Below are positions 24,766 through 35,467 of a stretch of 64,000 nucleotides of DNA, piece by piece. The notes below the pieces were generated by a model. That model had not been told where the DNA came from. It ran no database searches and saw nothing but the letters and a program-made list of their open reading frames with translations. The stretch lies in contig NZ_LT546166.1 of assembly GCF_900078685.2 (NCBI RefSeq), positions 240,801 through 304,800 of the forward strand, read 5' to 3'. The position numbers were made by a program, and so were the translations under genes. The DNA is from Mycolicibacter icosiumassiliensis. Lineage in GTDB: Bacteria > Actinomycetota > Actinomycetes > Mycobacteriales > Mycobacteriaceae. The stretch's first letter is position 1. Each line of letters begins with the position of its first letter.

Positions 24766-25218
24766 GTGACCGACGAGCTCGACCGTCCCGACGCCGCAGC
24801 CGACGGCGATAGCGATGCCGAATCCGGCAGCAGCAGTCGCACGGCCGTGGTGAGCAGGCAGGTCGGCGACCCGCTGCGGCCCACGGGTAAGCGTTCGCGG
24901 CGACGTGATGCCGGTGACGGCGCCGACGACGTGGAGTCCACGGCTACCGAGTTGGACGCGGAAGACGCAGCGGATGCCGCGAAGGCTAAAAAGAAGGCCA
25001 AGAAGAAGGCGGAAGGGCCCTCGCGCAACCCGCTCGTCTTCGTGTTGAACTTCCTCAAGCAGGTCGTCGGCGAACTTCGCAAGGTGATCTGGCCGAACCG
25101 CAAGCAGATGGTCACCTACACCGCAGTGGTGCTGGCGTTCCTGGTCTTCATGGTGGCATTGGTCACCGGGGCAGACTACGGATGGGCCCGGCTGGTGCTG
25201 CTGGTGTTCGGCGAGTGA
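24766..25218 (+). CDS. secE: Preprotein translocase subunit SecE
   Basis: Membrane subunit of the SecYEG export channel. GTG start at 24766, 150 residues. The N-terminal 85 residues are an acidic/basic extension ([16 protein letters not shown], then [10 protein letters not shown]) typical of actinobacterial SecE. The conserved core is [20 protein letters not shown] followed by one transmembrane helix [20 protein letters not shown]. It begins the secE-nusG-rplK transcript; nusG starts 23 bases after the stop. Confidence 0.94.
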   Translation: MTDELDRPDAAADGDSDAESGSSSRTAVVSRQVGDPLRPTGKRSRRRDAGDGADDVESTATELDAEDAADAAKAKKKAKKKAEGPSRNPLVFVLNFLKQVVGELRKVIWPNRKQMVTYTAVVLAFLVFMVALVTGADYGWARLVLLVFGE

Positions 25219-25226
25219 AGTTATAG

Positions 25227-26063
<837 letters not shown>

Positions 26064-26088
26064 TACGTAGGAAAGGAAACACCCCCTC

Positions 26089-26517
26089 ATGGCCCCGAAG
26101 AAGAAGGTCGCCGGGCTGATCAAGCTTCAGATCAAGGCTGGCGAGGCCAACCCCGCGCCGCCGGTCGGACCCGCACTTGGTCAGCACGGCGTGAACATCA
26201 TGGAGTTCTGCAAGGCGTACAACGCGGCGACGGAAGGCCAGCGCGGCAACGTCATCCCCGTGGAGATCACCGTCTACGAGGACCGCAGCTTCACCTTTGC
26301 GCTCAAGACCCCGCCCGCGGCGCGGATGTTGCTCAAGGCAGCCGGTATCGCCAAGGGCTCGGCGGAGCCGCACAAGACCAAGGTCGCCAAGGTGACCTGG
26401 GACCAGGTACGCGAGATCGCCGAGACCAAGAAGGCCGACCTCAACGCCAACGACATCGAGGCTGGCGCCAAGATCATCGCCGGTACCGCCCGCTCCATGG
26501 GCATCACCGTCGAGTAG
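26089..26517 (+). CDS. rplK: Ribosomal protein L11
   Basis: 50S protein at the GTPase-associated centre; binds 23S rRNA and L10. 142 residues, with [20 protein letters not shown] at the N-terminus (thiostrepton-binding, proline-rich domain) and [11 protein letters not shown] at the C-terminus. ATG 26089 has an AGGAAAGG ribosome site. The gap to rplA (150 bases) contains two small hairpins. Confidence 0.97.
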   Translation: MAPKKKVAGLIKLQIKAGEANPAPPVGPALGQHGVNIMEFCKAYNAATEGQRGNVIPVEITVYEDRSFTFALKTPPAARMLLKAAGIAKGSAEPHKTKVAKVTWDQVREIAETKKADLNANDIEAGAKIIAGTARSMGITVE

Positions 26518-26551
26518 TAGCCCTCGGCGAATAGACCGAGCATGACCGAGC

Positions 26552-26595
26552 GGGGCGAGGAACGAGCCCCAGCGAGGGAATGCGAGGGAGCATTC
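26552..26595 (+). repeat. Two hairpins in the rplK-rplA gap
   Basis: GGGGC (26552-26556) with GCCCC (26566-26570), then GAATGC (26578-26583) with GCATTC (26590-26595). They lie in a purine-rich stretch with repeated GCGAGG units. They may be an RNA-processing or attenuation site, or a dispersed mycobacterial repeat. No T-tract follows, so they are not intrinsic terminators. Confidence 0.4.
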
Positions 26596-26667
26596 GACGA
26601 GAAACGAATACGTGGGAGGGCCAGCTTCGGCCCGTGAACCACAACCAACCACGAGATTGGATAACCA

Positions 26668-27375
26668 ATGAGCAAGACCAGCAAGGCCTACCGCGCCGCC
26701 GCCGAGAAGGTGGACCGCGACAACCTCTACACCCCGCTGCAGGCGGCCAAACTCGCCAAGGAGACGTCCTCGACCAAGCAGGACGCCACCGTCGAGGTCG
26801 CTATCCGGCTCGGTGTTGACCCGCGTAAGGCCGACCAGATGGTTCGCGGCACCGTCAACCTGCCGCACGGCACCGGTAAGACCGCCCGCGTGGCGGTGTT
26901 CGCGGTCGGTGAGAAGGCCGAGCAGGCCATCGCCGCCGGCGCCGACGTGGTCGGCAGCGACGACCTGATCGAGAAGATCCAGGGTGGGTTTCTAGACTTC
27001 GACGCCGCGATCGCCACCCCGGACCAGATGGCCAAGGTGGGCCGCATCGCCCGCGTGCTGGGCCCGCGTGGCCTGATGCCCAACCCGAAGACCGGCACCG
27101 TCACCCCTGATGTGGCCAAGGCCATCACCGACATCAAGGGCGGCAAGATCAACTTCCGCGTCGACAAGCAGGCCAACCTGCACTTCGTCATCGGTAAGGC
27201 GTCGTTCGAAGAGGCCAAGCTGGCGGAGAACTACGGCGCCGCCCTCGACGAGGTGCTGCGGCTCAAGCCGTCGTCGTCCAAGGGCCGTTACCTCAAGAAG
27301 GTCACCATTTCGACGACGACCGGCCCCGGCATTCCGGTGGACCCGGCCGTCACCCGCAACTTCGCGGCTGAATAG
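26668..27375 (+). CDS. rplA: Ribosomal protein L1
   Basis: 50S stalk-base protein and, in many bacteria, translational autoregulator of the L11-L1 operon. 235 residues from ATG 26668, with conserved [40 protein letters not shown] and the RNA-binding C-terminus [17 protein letters not shown]. Normal length. Followed directly by a strong intrinsic terminator. Confidence 0.97.
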   Translation: MSKTSKAYRAAAEKVDRDNLYTPLQAAKLAKETSSTKQDATVEVAIRLGVDPRKADQMVRGTVNLPHGTGKTARVAVFAVGEKAEQAIAAGADVVGSDDLIEKIQGGFLDFDAAIATPDQMAKVGRIARVLGPRGLMPNPKTGTVTPDVAKAITDIKGGKINFRVDKQANLHFVIGKASFEEAKLAENYGAALDEVLRLKPSSSKGRYLKKVTISTTTGPGIPVDPAVTRNFAAE

Positions 27376-27384
27376 GACCCACCG

Positions 27385-27423
27385 AAAAGCCCCCGCACGC
27401 TCGCGCGTGACGGGGGCTTTTTG
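27385..27423 (+). terminator. Intrinsic terminator after rplA
   Basis: AAAGCCCCCG (27386-27395) pairs with CGGGGGCTTT (27411-27420) and is followed by TT. The stem is ten base pairs with a 15-base loop. It is convergent with the methyltransferase gene ending at 27451 and may serve both strands (the A-run on the left arm acts as the T-run in reverse). Confidence 0.88.
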
Positions 27424-27450
27424 CGTTGGCGGTAAGACAAAGAGTGTGGG

Positions 27451-28389
27451 TCAGGCGGCTTGCTTGGCGTAGCTGACCAGGCTGACGTCCAGCGCTTCGT
27501 CGGTGAAGTAGTACTCGCAGCCGCGCAGATACTTCATGTAGCGCTCGTAGACCTCTTCGGACTGGATCGCGACCGCCTCGGCGTGATGGGCTTCCAGTGC
27601 GTCGCCCCAGATTTTGAGGGTCTTGATGTAGTGCGACCGCAGCGAAAGCGCTTCGGGCACAGTGAAACCAGCCTTCTCGCCGTGGTCCACCATCATCTGA
27701 GTGGTGGGCAGCCGGCCGCCCGGGAAGATCTCGGTGAGGATGAACTTGATGAACCGGGCGGTCTCGAACGTCAGCTTCTTGCCGCGTGCGTTGAGCTCAT
27801 AGGGGTGAAAGCTCACGCTGCTCTGGATCGTCATCCGGCCGTCAGCAGGCATGATGTCGTAGCAGTTCTTGAAAAAGTTGTCGTAGTTCTCGAAACCGAA
27901 GTGCTCGAACGCCTCGATTGAGACGATCCGGTCTACCGGCTCGTGGAACTGTTCCCAGCCCTGCAGCAGGACCCGCCGTGACCGGTCGGTGTCGATGGCG
28001 TCCAGCAGGCTCTGCGAGTAGGCGTGCTGATTCTTCGACAGGGTCAGCCCGATGACGTTGACGTCGTACTTCTCCACGGCGCGCTTCATAGTCGCACCCC
28101 AGCCGCAACCGATGTCCAGCAGCGTCATCCCGGGGCGCAGGTCCAGCTTGTCCAGGTTCAGGTCCAGCTTGGCGATTTGGGCTTCTTCCAAGGTGGCGTC
28201 CGGCGGCTCGAAGTACGCACAGCTGTACATCCGGGTCGGGTCTTGGAACAACGCGAAGAAGTCATCGGACAGGTCGTAGTGGGCCTGAATGTTCTGGAAT
28301 TTCGGACGCATGTCTGCGGTCCGGGTCGATTTGTCCACCATCTGTGACTGATTGCCTTCCTGATGAAACCCGCTGAGACTGGACGCCAT
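27451..28389 (-). CDS. mmaA4: Mycolic acid methyltransferase, MmaA4 (Hma)-like
   Basis: SAM-dependent methyltransferase that introduces the hydroxyl-methyl group at the distal position of meromycolates, the branch point to keto- and methoxy-mycolates. Conserved text: [40 protein letters not shown] (SAM site), [19 protein letters not shown] and [20 protein letters not shown]; the IEAFEHFG and [10 protein letters not shown] segments match MmaA4 better than PcaA or UmaA. Start ambiguous: ATG at 28389, GGCG-rich upstream, or a later ATG at 28341; about 300 residues either way. Located directly after rplA as in M. tuberculosis (mmaA4 there follows rplA). Confidence 0.85.
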   Translation of the reverse strand: MASSLSGFHQEGNQSQMVDKSTRTADMRPKFQNIQAHYDLSDDFFALFQDPTRMYSCAYFEPPDATLEEAQIAKLDLNLDKLDLRPGMTLLDIGCGWGATMKRAVEKYDVNVIGLTLSKNQHAYSQSLLDAIDTDRSRRVLLQGWEQFHEPVDRIVSIEAFEHFGFENYDNFFKNCYDIMPADGRMTIQSSVSFHPYELNARGKKLTFETARFIKFILTEIFPGGRLPTTQMMVDHGEKAGFTVPEALSLRSHYIKTLKIWGDALEAHHAEAVAIQSEEVYERYMKYLRGCEYYFTDEALDVSLVSYAKQAA

Positions 28390-28497
28390 AACCGCCTTGT
28401 CGTCCGAGCCGGTCAACTGTTGCAGCTTAGCGGGTCGAGGGTGAATCGGTTGACGTGAAATGTAGCCAAGCCGGAACCCACGGCAGGCCGATCCCCA

Positions 28498-29361
28498 CTA
28501 TTTCTGCAGCGTGTACTGGTGGACGCTGGTGTTCCCGTCGCGGAACAGTCGCACGCAGCCGTTGAGGTACTTGTCGAACCGGTCGTAGGCCTCCTGGCCC
28601 TGCACCTCGATCGCCCGCTCCTTATTGGCCGCCAACATTGCCGCCCAGTCTTCCAGGGTGCGTGCGTAGTGCGGCCCGATCTCGTCGTCCCGGGTCACGG
28701 TGAAGCCGGCGTCGGCGGCGTACTTGCGGGGCAACCACGCCGACGGAAGCTGCCCGCCGGGGAAGATCTCCTTCATGATGAACAGCGTGAACTTGGCCAG
28801 CTCGATCGTCATCGGAATGCCCTTGGCCTGCGCCTCGTCCTGCCCGCTGATCGCGGTAATGGTGTGCAGCAGCATCCGGCCATCATCGGGCAGCGCGTTG
28901 TAGGTGATGTCGAAGAAGTCCGGCCAGCGGTCGCGGCCGAAGTGCTCGAACGCCCCGATCGACACGATCCGGTCCACCTTGTCGGTGAACTCCTCCCAGC
29001 CCTGCAGTCGCACCTCGACGTTGCGGTTGGTGTCCACCTTGGCCAGCTTGTCGATGGCGTACTGGCGCTGCTCACCACTGAGGGTGAGCCCGATGACGTT
29101 GACGTCGTACGTCTCCAGCGCCCGCTGCATGCAGGCCCCCCAACCGCAGCCGATGTCGAGCAGCGTCATGCCGGGCTCCAGGCCCAGCTTGCCCAGCGCC
29201 AAGTCGAACTTGGCGATCTGCGCCTCGTCGCAGGTGGTGTCCTTGTTCGGGTAGAACCCGCAGGTGTAGCCCATTGTCGGACCTAGGAACAGCTCGTAGA
29301 ACTCGTTGGAGATGTCGTAGATCGACTGCAGTTCCTCGTACTTCGGTTCCAGCTTGGGCAT
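28498..29361 (-). CDS. Cyclopropane/mycolate methyltransferase, UmaA-like
   Basis: SAM-dependent fatty-acid methyltransferase of 287 residues. Motifs: [61 protein letters not shown] and EIFPGGQLPSAWLP. Its N-terminus and the LQGWEEFTDKVDRIVSIGAF stretch resemble UmaA of M. tuberculosis more than MmaA1-3 or PcaA, but function (methylation or cyclopropanation of mycolates) is not fixed by sequence. It takes the place of mmaA3-mmaA1 in the M. tuberculosis gene order. ATG start at 29361; 108 bases separate it from the mmaA4-like gene. Confidence 0.8.
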   Translation of the reverse strand: MPKLEPKYEELQSIYDISNEFYELFLGPTMGYTCGFYPNKDTTCDEAQIAKFDLALGKLGLEPGMTLLDIGCGWGACMQRALETYDVNVIGLTLSGEQRQYAIDKLAKVDTNRNVEVRLQGWEEFTDKVDRIVSIGAFEHFGRDRWPDFFDITYNALPDDGRMLLHTITAISGQDEAQAKGIPMTIELAKFTLFIMKEIFPGGQLPSAWLPRKYAADAGFTVTRDDEIGPHYARTLEDWAAMLAANKERAIEVQGQEAYDRFDKYLNGCVRLFRDGNTSVHQYTLQK

Positions 29362-29477
29362 GCTCGGTTTACTCGCGATCTTGTCTGATTAAGGGGAGGG
29401 TGTGAACAGACTACCGTTGCTCAGCTGGTATGAGCACTTCGGCGTGGCTTTGTCTGCCGACCGGCCACCGAGCGAGA

Positions 29478-30392
29478 TTACCTCGCGGCAGCAAACGTCG
29501 TGGTCAGCTCGCTGATCACCGGGTCCCACAACTCTTCGGGCAAGTCGTGGCCCATGCCCTCGAACAGCACCAGCCGGGCGCGATCGATGGCGTCGGCAAC
29601 CGCTCGTCCCCCCGAGGGGCGCATCAGCTTGTCGGCCAGGCCATGGATCACCACGGTCGGCGCGGTGATCAACCGGTCATAGGCGGCCAGACTGCCGCTG
29701 GCCAGAATGGCGCCGAACTGGCGGGCGATGCCCCACGGGTAGTAACTGCGTTCGTAGGCCTCAATGATGTTGGCCCGCAGCTGGTCTTCCGGGGCCGGGT
29801 AGCGCGGACTGCCGATGATCCGGCTGGCCCGCACCGCGTTATCGATGATCACGTCGCGCGGGGAGTCCGGTGACGGTCCAGTCAGCAGCGCCATGAGTGC
29901 GCGCGGTGCCGGCGGCGGAAGGAACCGCCGGTTGTTGCTGGAGAAGATGACGGCCAGCGAACGGGTCCGGGGTGCGAACCGCGCCGCGAAGACCTGCGCG
30001 ATCATGCCACCCATCGAAGCGCCGACCACGTGCGCCTGCTCGATGCCCAGGTGATCCAGCAGGGCGGCGGCGTCGTCGGCCATGTCCTCCAGGGTGTAGA
30101 CGGCCGGGCTGGGCTTGCCCAGCCAGAACCGCGCCATCCGAGGGACCAACGCGCCACGGGCATGTTCGCGACCCAGCTTGCTGGACAGGCCGACGTCGCG
30201 GTTGTCGTAGCGGATCACCCGCAGGCCCTGGGCGACCAGCTTCTCGCAGAACCCGGTGCGCCACAGCAGCAGCTGCGCGCCCAGTCCCATCACCAGCAGC
30301 ACCGGCGGGTCCTCGAGGTTTCCCAGATCTTCGTAGAAGATCTCCAGGTCGCCCGAGCGGGCGGTACCGCTGCGCATCTCCACCACCGTCAT
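29478..30392 (-). CDS. lipG: Alpha/beta-hydrolase, LipG-like
   Basis: Serine esterase/lipase-like alpha/beta hydrolase of 304 residues. PVLLVMGLGAQLLLW near residue 33 is the oxyanion strand, VVGASMGGMIAQVFA is the GxSxG elbow, and HGLADKLMRPSGG then GMGHDLPEELW supply the catalytic Asp and His. ATG at 30392 overlaps the stop of the ABC1 gene (ATGA), so the two are coupled. The gene pair and order match lipG-Rv0647c in M. tuberculosis. Confidence 0.88.
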   Translation of the reverse strand: MTVVEMRSGTARSGDLEIFYEDLGNLEDPPVLLVMGLGAQLLLWRTGFCEKLVAQGLRVIRYDNRDVGLSSKLGREHARGALVPRMARFWLGKPSPAVYTLEDMADDAAALLDHLGIEQAHVVGASMGGMIAQVFAARFAPRTRSLAVIFSSNNRRFLPPPAPRALMALLTGPSPDSPRDVIIDNAVRASRIIGSPRYPAPEDQLRANIIEAYERSYYPWGIARQFGAILASGSLAAYDRLITAPTVVIHGLADKLMRPSGGRAVADAIDRARLVLFEGMGHDLPEELWDPVISELTTTFAAAR

Positions 30393-31741
30393 ACCCCCGG
30401 GTCGTCGTTGTCTTCGTGCTCGCGGCTGACGTCGACCATGAAGTTGGCGAAGTAACCGGTCAGCTGTGGGTCGGACATCATCTGCCAGCGCGGCGCCAGC
30501 AGCTTCATGTAGCGCTCCACATAGAGAAACTGCTTGCCGATCAGCACCAGCTCGCGGGGCAGCTTGACGTCGTAGGCATCGGCCAGCGCTCCGAGCTGCC
30601 TGCCGATGTCGGCGTAGGACATGTCGCCCAGCGATTTCATCGTCAGCGGGGTCGCGAAGGCTTCCAGGTCCTTGGCGGCCTGGCCCTCGGGTTTGACGGT
30701 GCCCACCGCACCCATCAGCACCACGATCTTGCCGGCCGCGGCGTGATCCTTTTTCACCAGCAGCGCGTAGACCAGCTCGCGCAGCAGCCACCGGGTGCGC
30801 GGGTCGATGCGGCCCATGATCCCGAAGTCCAGGAACACCACCCGGCCCTGGTCATCCACCAGCAGATTGCCGGCGTGCAGGTCGCCGTGGAACAATCCGT
30901 GCCGCAGCCCGCCCTCGAAGGTGGAGAACAACAGGGCCTTGACCAGCTCCACGCCGTCGAAGCCGGCTTTGCGGATGGCGGGGGCGTCGTCGATGCGAAT
31001 GCCCGCCACGCGCTCCATCGTCAGCACCCGCTCGCTGGTGAAGTCCCAGTGCACGTCGGGCACCTTGATGTTGCGGCCGAGCGGGGAGGCGTGCAAATGC
31101 GACACCCAGGTCTGCATCGATTGGCCCTCGATGCGGAAGTCCAGCTCCTCGGCGAGGTTGTCGGCGAAATCGGCGACCACGTCACCGGCCGACAGTCGCC
31201 GGCCCAGCTTGGCCAGTTCCACGAGCTGCGCGAAGCGTTTGAGGATCTGCAGGTCGGCCGCGACCCGCCGGCGGATGCCCGGCCGCTGGATCTTGACCAC
31301 CACCTCCTCGCCACTGTGCAGGGTGGCGAAGTGCACCTGCGCGATCGAGGCCGACGCGATCGGGGTCTCGTCGAACTTGGCGAACAGCTCCTGCGGTTCG
31401 GCGCCCAGTTCCTCGACGAATAAGGCATGTACCTCGGCCGGGTCGGCCGGCGGGACGGAGTCGAGCAGGCCGCGGAACTCGCGGGACAGCGGTTCGCCGA
31501 ACGCGCCGGGGCTCGAGGCGATGATCTGACCGAACTTGACGTAGGTGGGGCCCAGATCGGCGAACGTCTGCGGCAGCTCGCGGATCACCTTCTGCTGGAT
31601 CGGCCCGGGCCCGAGCAGCCGGGTGAAGACTCGGGTGGCGGCGCGGGTGAGCTGCCAGCCCGTGGCGCCGACGCGGGCCGCCTCAACCGGCAACGGCACC
31701 CGGTCCAGCTGGGCCACCTGGCGGGGTGGGGTCGCACTCAT
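30389..31741 (-). CDS. ABC1/UbiB-type atypical kinase
   Basis: Predicted protein-kinase-like ATPase of the ABC1 family, 450 residues, similar to Rv0647c. YVKFGQIIASSPGAFGEPLSREF near residue 70 is the KxGQ region (given as YVKFGQIIASSPG and FGEPLSREF), IASASIAQVHFATL is the Ala-rich loop, VVVKIQRPGI has the Lys, and LFHGDLHAGNLLVDD with VVFLDFGIMG are the catalytic-loop and DFG-like motifs. In UbiB proteins these serve an ATPase role in lipid/quinone metabolism. ATG start at 31741. Mycobacteria make menaquinone, so its substrate is uncertain. Confidence 0.88.
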   Translation of the reverse strand: MSATPPRQVAQLDRVPLPVEAARVGATGWQLTRAATRVFTRLLGPGPIQQKVIRELPQTFADLGPTYVKFGQIIASSPGAFGEPLSREFRGLLDSVPPADPAEVHALFVEELGAEPQELFAKFDETPIASASIAQVHFATLHSGEEVVVKIQRPGIRRRVAADLQILKRFAQLVELAKLGRRLSAGDVVADFADNLAEELDFRIEGQSMQTWVSHLHASPLGRNIKVPDVHWDFTSERVLTMERVAGIRIDDAPAIRKAGFDGVELVKALLFSTFEGGLRHGLFHGDLHAGNLLVDDQGRVVFLDFGIMGRIDPRTRWLLRELVYALLVKKDHAAAGKIVVLMGAVGTVKPEGQAAKDLEAFATPLTMKSLGDMSYADIGRQLGALADAYDVKLPRELVLIGKQFLYVERYMKLLAPRWQMMSDPQLTGYFANFMVDVSREHEDNDDPGV

Positions 31742-31874
31742 TGCTGCAGTCTGCCAAATCACCGGCGGAAGTTCTCCGTCAGCGCACCGCCCTCGGCTTC
31801 GGCGCCCGGTCGCCAGGGGGTAAGCCCAGGCACGGCCGGTCGCCGAAAGGCTCCGCGCGGCGGGCGCGCATCCG

Positions 31875-31880
31875 TAGGTT
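31875..31880 (+). promoter_or_regulatory. Candidate -10 element, alpha-mannosidase gene
   Basis: TAGGTT at 31875-31880 ends six bases before the ATG at 31887, the spacing expected for a leaderless transcript starting at that A. This is inferred from spacing only, with no recognisable -35. Confidence 0.3.
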
Positions 31881-31886
31881 TGTGCC

Positions 31887-34800
31887 ATGCGGATCCTCGA
31901 CGTCGAATCGACCGAGAAGTTCGTCGGGCCGGTTGACGCACCCATCCAGCTGGTCCGGGTCAGCTACGCCGATGCCGCTGCGCGGACGCCGGTGCGTGTC
32001 GACGGTGACGGTCTGGCCGGAGAAACCGTCGCCGGACCCGGAAGCGGTGTCGTCGAGGTGCCGGTGACCGTCGACAACCCGGTGCCGGGGCAGCAGCGGG
32101 CCGCCCGGGTCAACGGCAGCCCTTTCACGTTCACCGTGGCCGAACCCGGCTGGACCATGTTCATGATCGGCCACTTCCACTACGACCCGGTGTGGTGGAA
32201 CACCCAGGCCAACTACACCAGCGCGTGGACTGAGAGCCCGCTCGGCGCGTGCCGGCAGACCAACGGCTTCGATCTGGTGCGCGGTCACCTGGACTGGGCC
32301 CGCGAGCACCCCGAATACAAGTTCGTCCTGGCCGAAGTCGACTACCTCAAGCCGTACTGGGACACCCACCCGCAGCACCGTGCCGAGCTCCGCCGACTGA
32401 TCGCGCAGGGCCGGGTCGAGGTGATGGGCGGCACGTACAACGAGCCGTCGACCAACCTCACCGACGCCGAAACCACGATCCGCAACCTGGTCGCCGGGAT
32501 CGGATTTCAGCGCGACATCATGGGCGCCGAACCGGCGACGGCCTGGCAGCTCGACGTGTTCGGGCATGACCCGCAGTTCCCCGGGTTGGTCGCCGACGCC
32601 GGACTGTCCTCCAGCGCCTGGGCGCGCGGGCCGTTTCACCAGTGGGGCCCGATGGCGGATCGAGGCGATCCGCGCCGAATGCAGTTCCCCAGTGAGTTCG
32701 AGTGGATCTCGCCGTCCGGGCGCGGCCTGCTGACCCACTACATGCCCGCGCACTATGCGGCCGGCTGGTGGATGGATGCCCGGGAGTGCCTGGCCGACGC
32801 CGAGGCGGACGTCTACCGGTTGTTCACCGACATGAAGAAGGTCGCCGCCACCCGCAACGTGCTGCTGCCGGTCGGCACCGACTTCACCCCTCCTAACCGC
32901 TGGATCACCGAGATCCACCGGGACTGGAACGCCCGCTACACCTGGCCGAGGTTCGTCTGCGCGCTGCCCAGCGAGTTCTTCGCCGCGGTACGCGCCGAAC
33001 TGCAGCAGCGCGGTGCGGCTCCGTCTCCGCAGACCCGTGACATGAACCCGATCTACACCGGCTGCCACGTCTCCTACATCGACACCAAGCAGGCCAACCG
33101 GGCCGCCGAACAGGCGGTGCTGGGCGCGGAGCGCTTCGGGGTGTTCGCGGCGGCGCTGACCGGTGCCGACTACCCGGAGGCGGCGTTGGACAAAGCCTGG
33201 GCGCAACTGTCCTACGGCGCCCACCACGACGCCATCACCGGCTCGGAGGCCGACCAGGTCTACCTGGACCTGCTGACCGGTTGGCGCGACGCCTGGCAAC
33301 TGGGCACCGACGCCCGCGACAACGCACTGGCGGTGCTGTCGGGCTTGGTAAATACCGACGAGGGTGCCCAAAACACCGTGGTGTGGAACCCGGTGGCACG
33401 TGAGCGCACCGACATCGTCACCGTGCACCTGCCGGAGCCGCTGTCGGCGGGGGTGTGCGTCCTGGCCCCCGACGGCACCGAACTGCCCACCCACGTCGAA
33501 CACGGCGGCAGCAGCGTCAGCTGGTTGGCCCGTGACGTGCCGTCGCTGGGCTGGCAGGCCTACCGGCTCACGCCCACCCCGGACGCCCACGGCTGGCAAC
33601 CGATGCCCGGCACCCGCATCAGCAACGAGCACCACCAGCTGACCGCGGACCCGGACCGCGGCGGCGGTATCACCTCGTGGCGCCGTGACGGCCGCGAAAT
33701 GATCAGCGCGGGAGGCCTGGGCAACCAGCTGGCCGTCTACGACGAATACCCCCGGCACCCGCAATCCGGTGAAGGCCCATGGCATCTGGTGCCCAGCGGG
33801 AACCTGTTCACCTCCGCGGTCGCCCGCGAGGTGACGGTCCAGGCCTACCGCGGTCCGCTGGGGGAGCGGCTGGTGGTCTCCGGGCGGATCCGCGACGTGC
33901 TGACCTACACCCAGACCCTGACGGTGTGGCACGGCGTGGACCGGGTGGACTGCTCCACCACCATCGATGAGTTCACCGGCGCCGACCACCTGCTGCGGCT
34001 GCGCTGGCCCTGTCCGGTGCCTGGCGCACTGCCGGTCACCGAGGTGGCCGACGCCGTCATCGGCCGCGGCTTCGGCCTGCTGCACGAGCCCAGCGGACGC
34101 TCGGTGGACACCGCGCAGCACCCGTGGACCCTCGATACCCCCGCCCACCGCTGGTTCGGGCTGTCCGCAACCGCGCGGATCCGCGTCGGCGACGGCTGCC
34201 GGGCCGTGTCGGTGGCCGAGGTGGTTACCGCTGGCGTGCCGGCACGGGAGTTGATGGTCGCGCTGGTGCGTGCCGGGGTCACCGCCACCTGCTCGGACGC
34301 CGACGGACCGCGCTACGGCAACCTCGACGTCGACTCCAACCTGCCCGACACCCGAATCACGCTCGGCGGGCCGGACCGCAACGCCCGGCGAGCGGCTCGC
34401 TGCTGCGCGTCGACCCCGCCGATGCGGTGGGCCTCGGGGCGCTCAAGGCGGCCGGCAACCCGACGGCGTGCGGCAGCGCGCAGCCCGTCGACCCGAACAC
34501 CGTCACGCTGCGGTTGGTCGAGACCCGCGGCGCCGACGCCGCCGTCACGCTGCGCAGCGACCTGGGCCCGGTGACCGTACTGGGCCGAGCCGACCTGCTA
34601 GAACAGCCCCGCGAGCACCCGGCCCCCGACCGGCTGCACGGCTATGAGATCGCCACCGTCACCGCTCGCCTCGACGTCGAAAACCTGGGCACCGGCCGGC
34701 CGTTGGCGCCCGAATCCGAGGCAGCCCAACCGCTCTACGCCCGCTACTGGCTGCACAACCGCGGCCCGGCGCCACTAGGCGGCCTACCGGTGACCCCGGC

Positions 34801-35467
34801 TCTGCATCCGCACCGGGTCGACGCGAACGCGGGCGCACTGCTGGAACTGGATCTGACCGTGGCCAGTGACTGCGTCGACGCGGCCCTGTCCGGTCAGGTG
34901 ACGTGGCAGTGCCCGGCCGGCTGGGCGGTCACGCCGACCGAACAGCCGGTGCGGTTGACGGCCGGAGGCCACGTGGACATCCCGGTGCGGGTGACGATCC
35001 CCGTCGATACCGCCCCGGGCCTCTATCCGCTGCGCGCTCGACTCGACCTGTCCGGTGACCTGCCGCGGGCCTGGCGCCAGCCGGTCGAAGACGTGGCGGT
35101 GGTGCGCGTCGGCGATCCGGGTTCCGACCGGCTGCTGTATGTGGACGACCCGTCCGCGATCGAGGTCACCGCCGGACGTGCCGCTCGGCTGACCGTCCTG
35201 GTCGGCACCGACGCACACGCCGACCTGGCGATCGAGGCACACCTGATCAGCCCCTGGGGCACCTGGGAATGGGCCGGGCCGCCGGCGCTGGGTGCGGTGG
35301 TGCCGGCTCGGGGCCAGGTGGAGCTGAGCTTCGACATCGCCCCGCCGGTGTGGGCCACACCGGGCACCTGGTGGGCGTTGGTCCGGGTCGGCGGCGCGGG
35401 CGCGCTGACCTATTCGACCGCGGTGCGAATGGCGGTGCTGGCGCCCGTCACGGTAGGTGTCGACTGA
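31887..35467 (+). pseudogene. GH38-type alpha-mannosidase, frameshifted
   Basis: Alpha-mannosidase related to M. tuberculosis Rv0648. Two overlapping frames cover it. The first (31887 to about 34390) has the zinc motif IGHFHYDPVWWNTQ, the nucleophile region WQLDVFGHDPQFPGLV and LSYGAHHDAITGSEADQVY, i.e. the GH38 catalytic domain and first part of the C-terminal beta region, and is RV0648-like up to TLGGPDRNA. The second, one base out of phase, takes over at ASGSLLRVDPADAVGLG (34388 onward) and runs to the stop at 35467. The frame change lies between 34377 and 34391 and is equivalent to one missing base, possibly with a small in-frame deletion. The combined length is about 1,193 codons; I recall about 1,215 for Rv0648. 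Confidence 0.85.
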
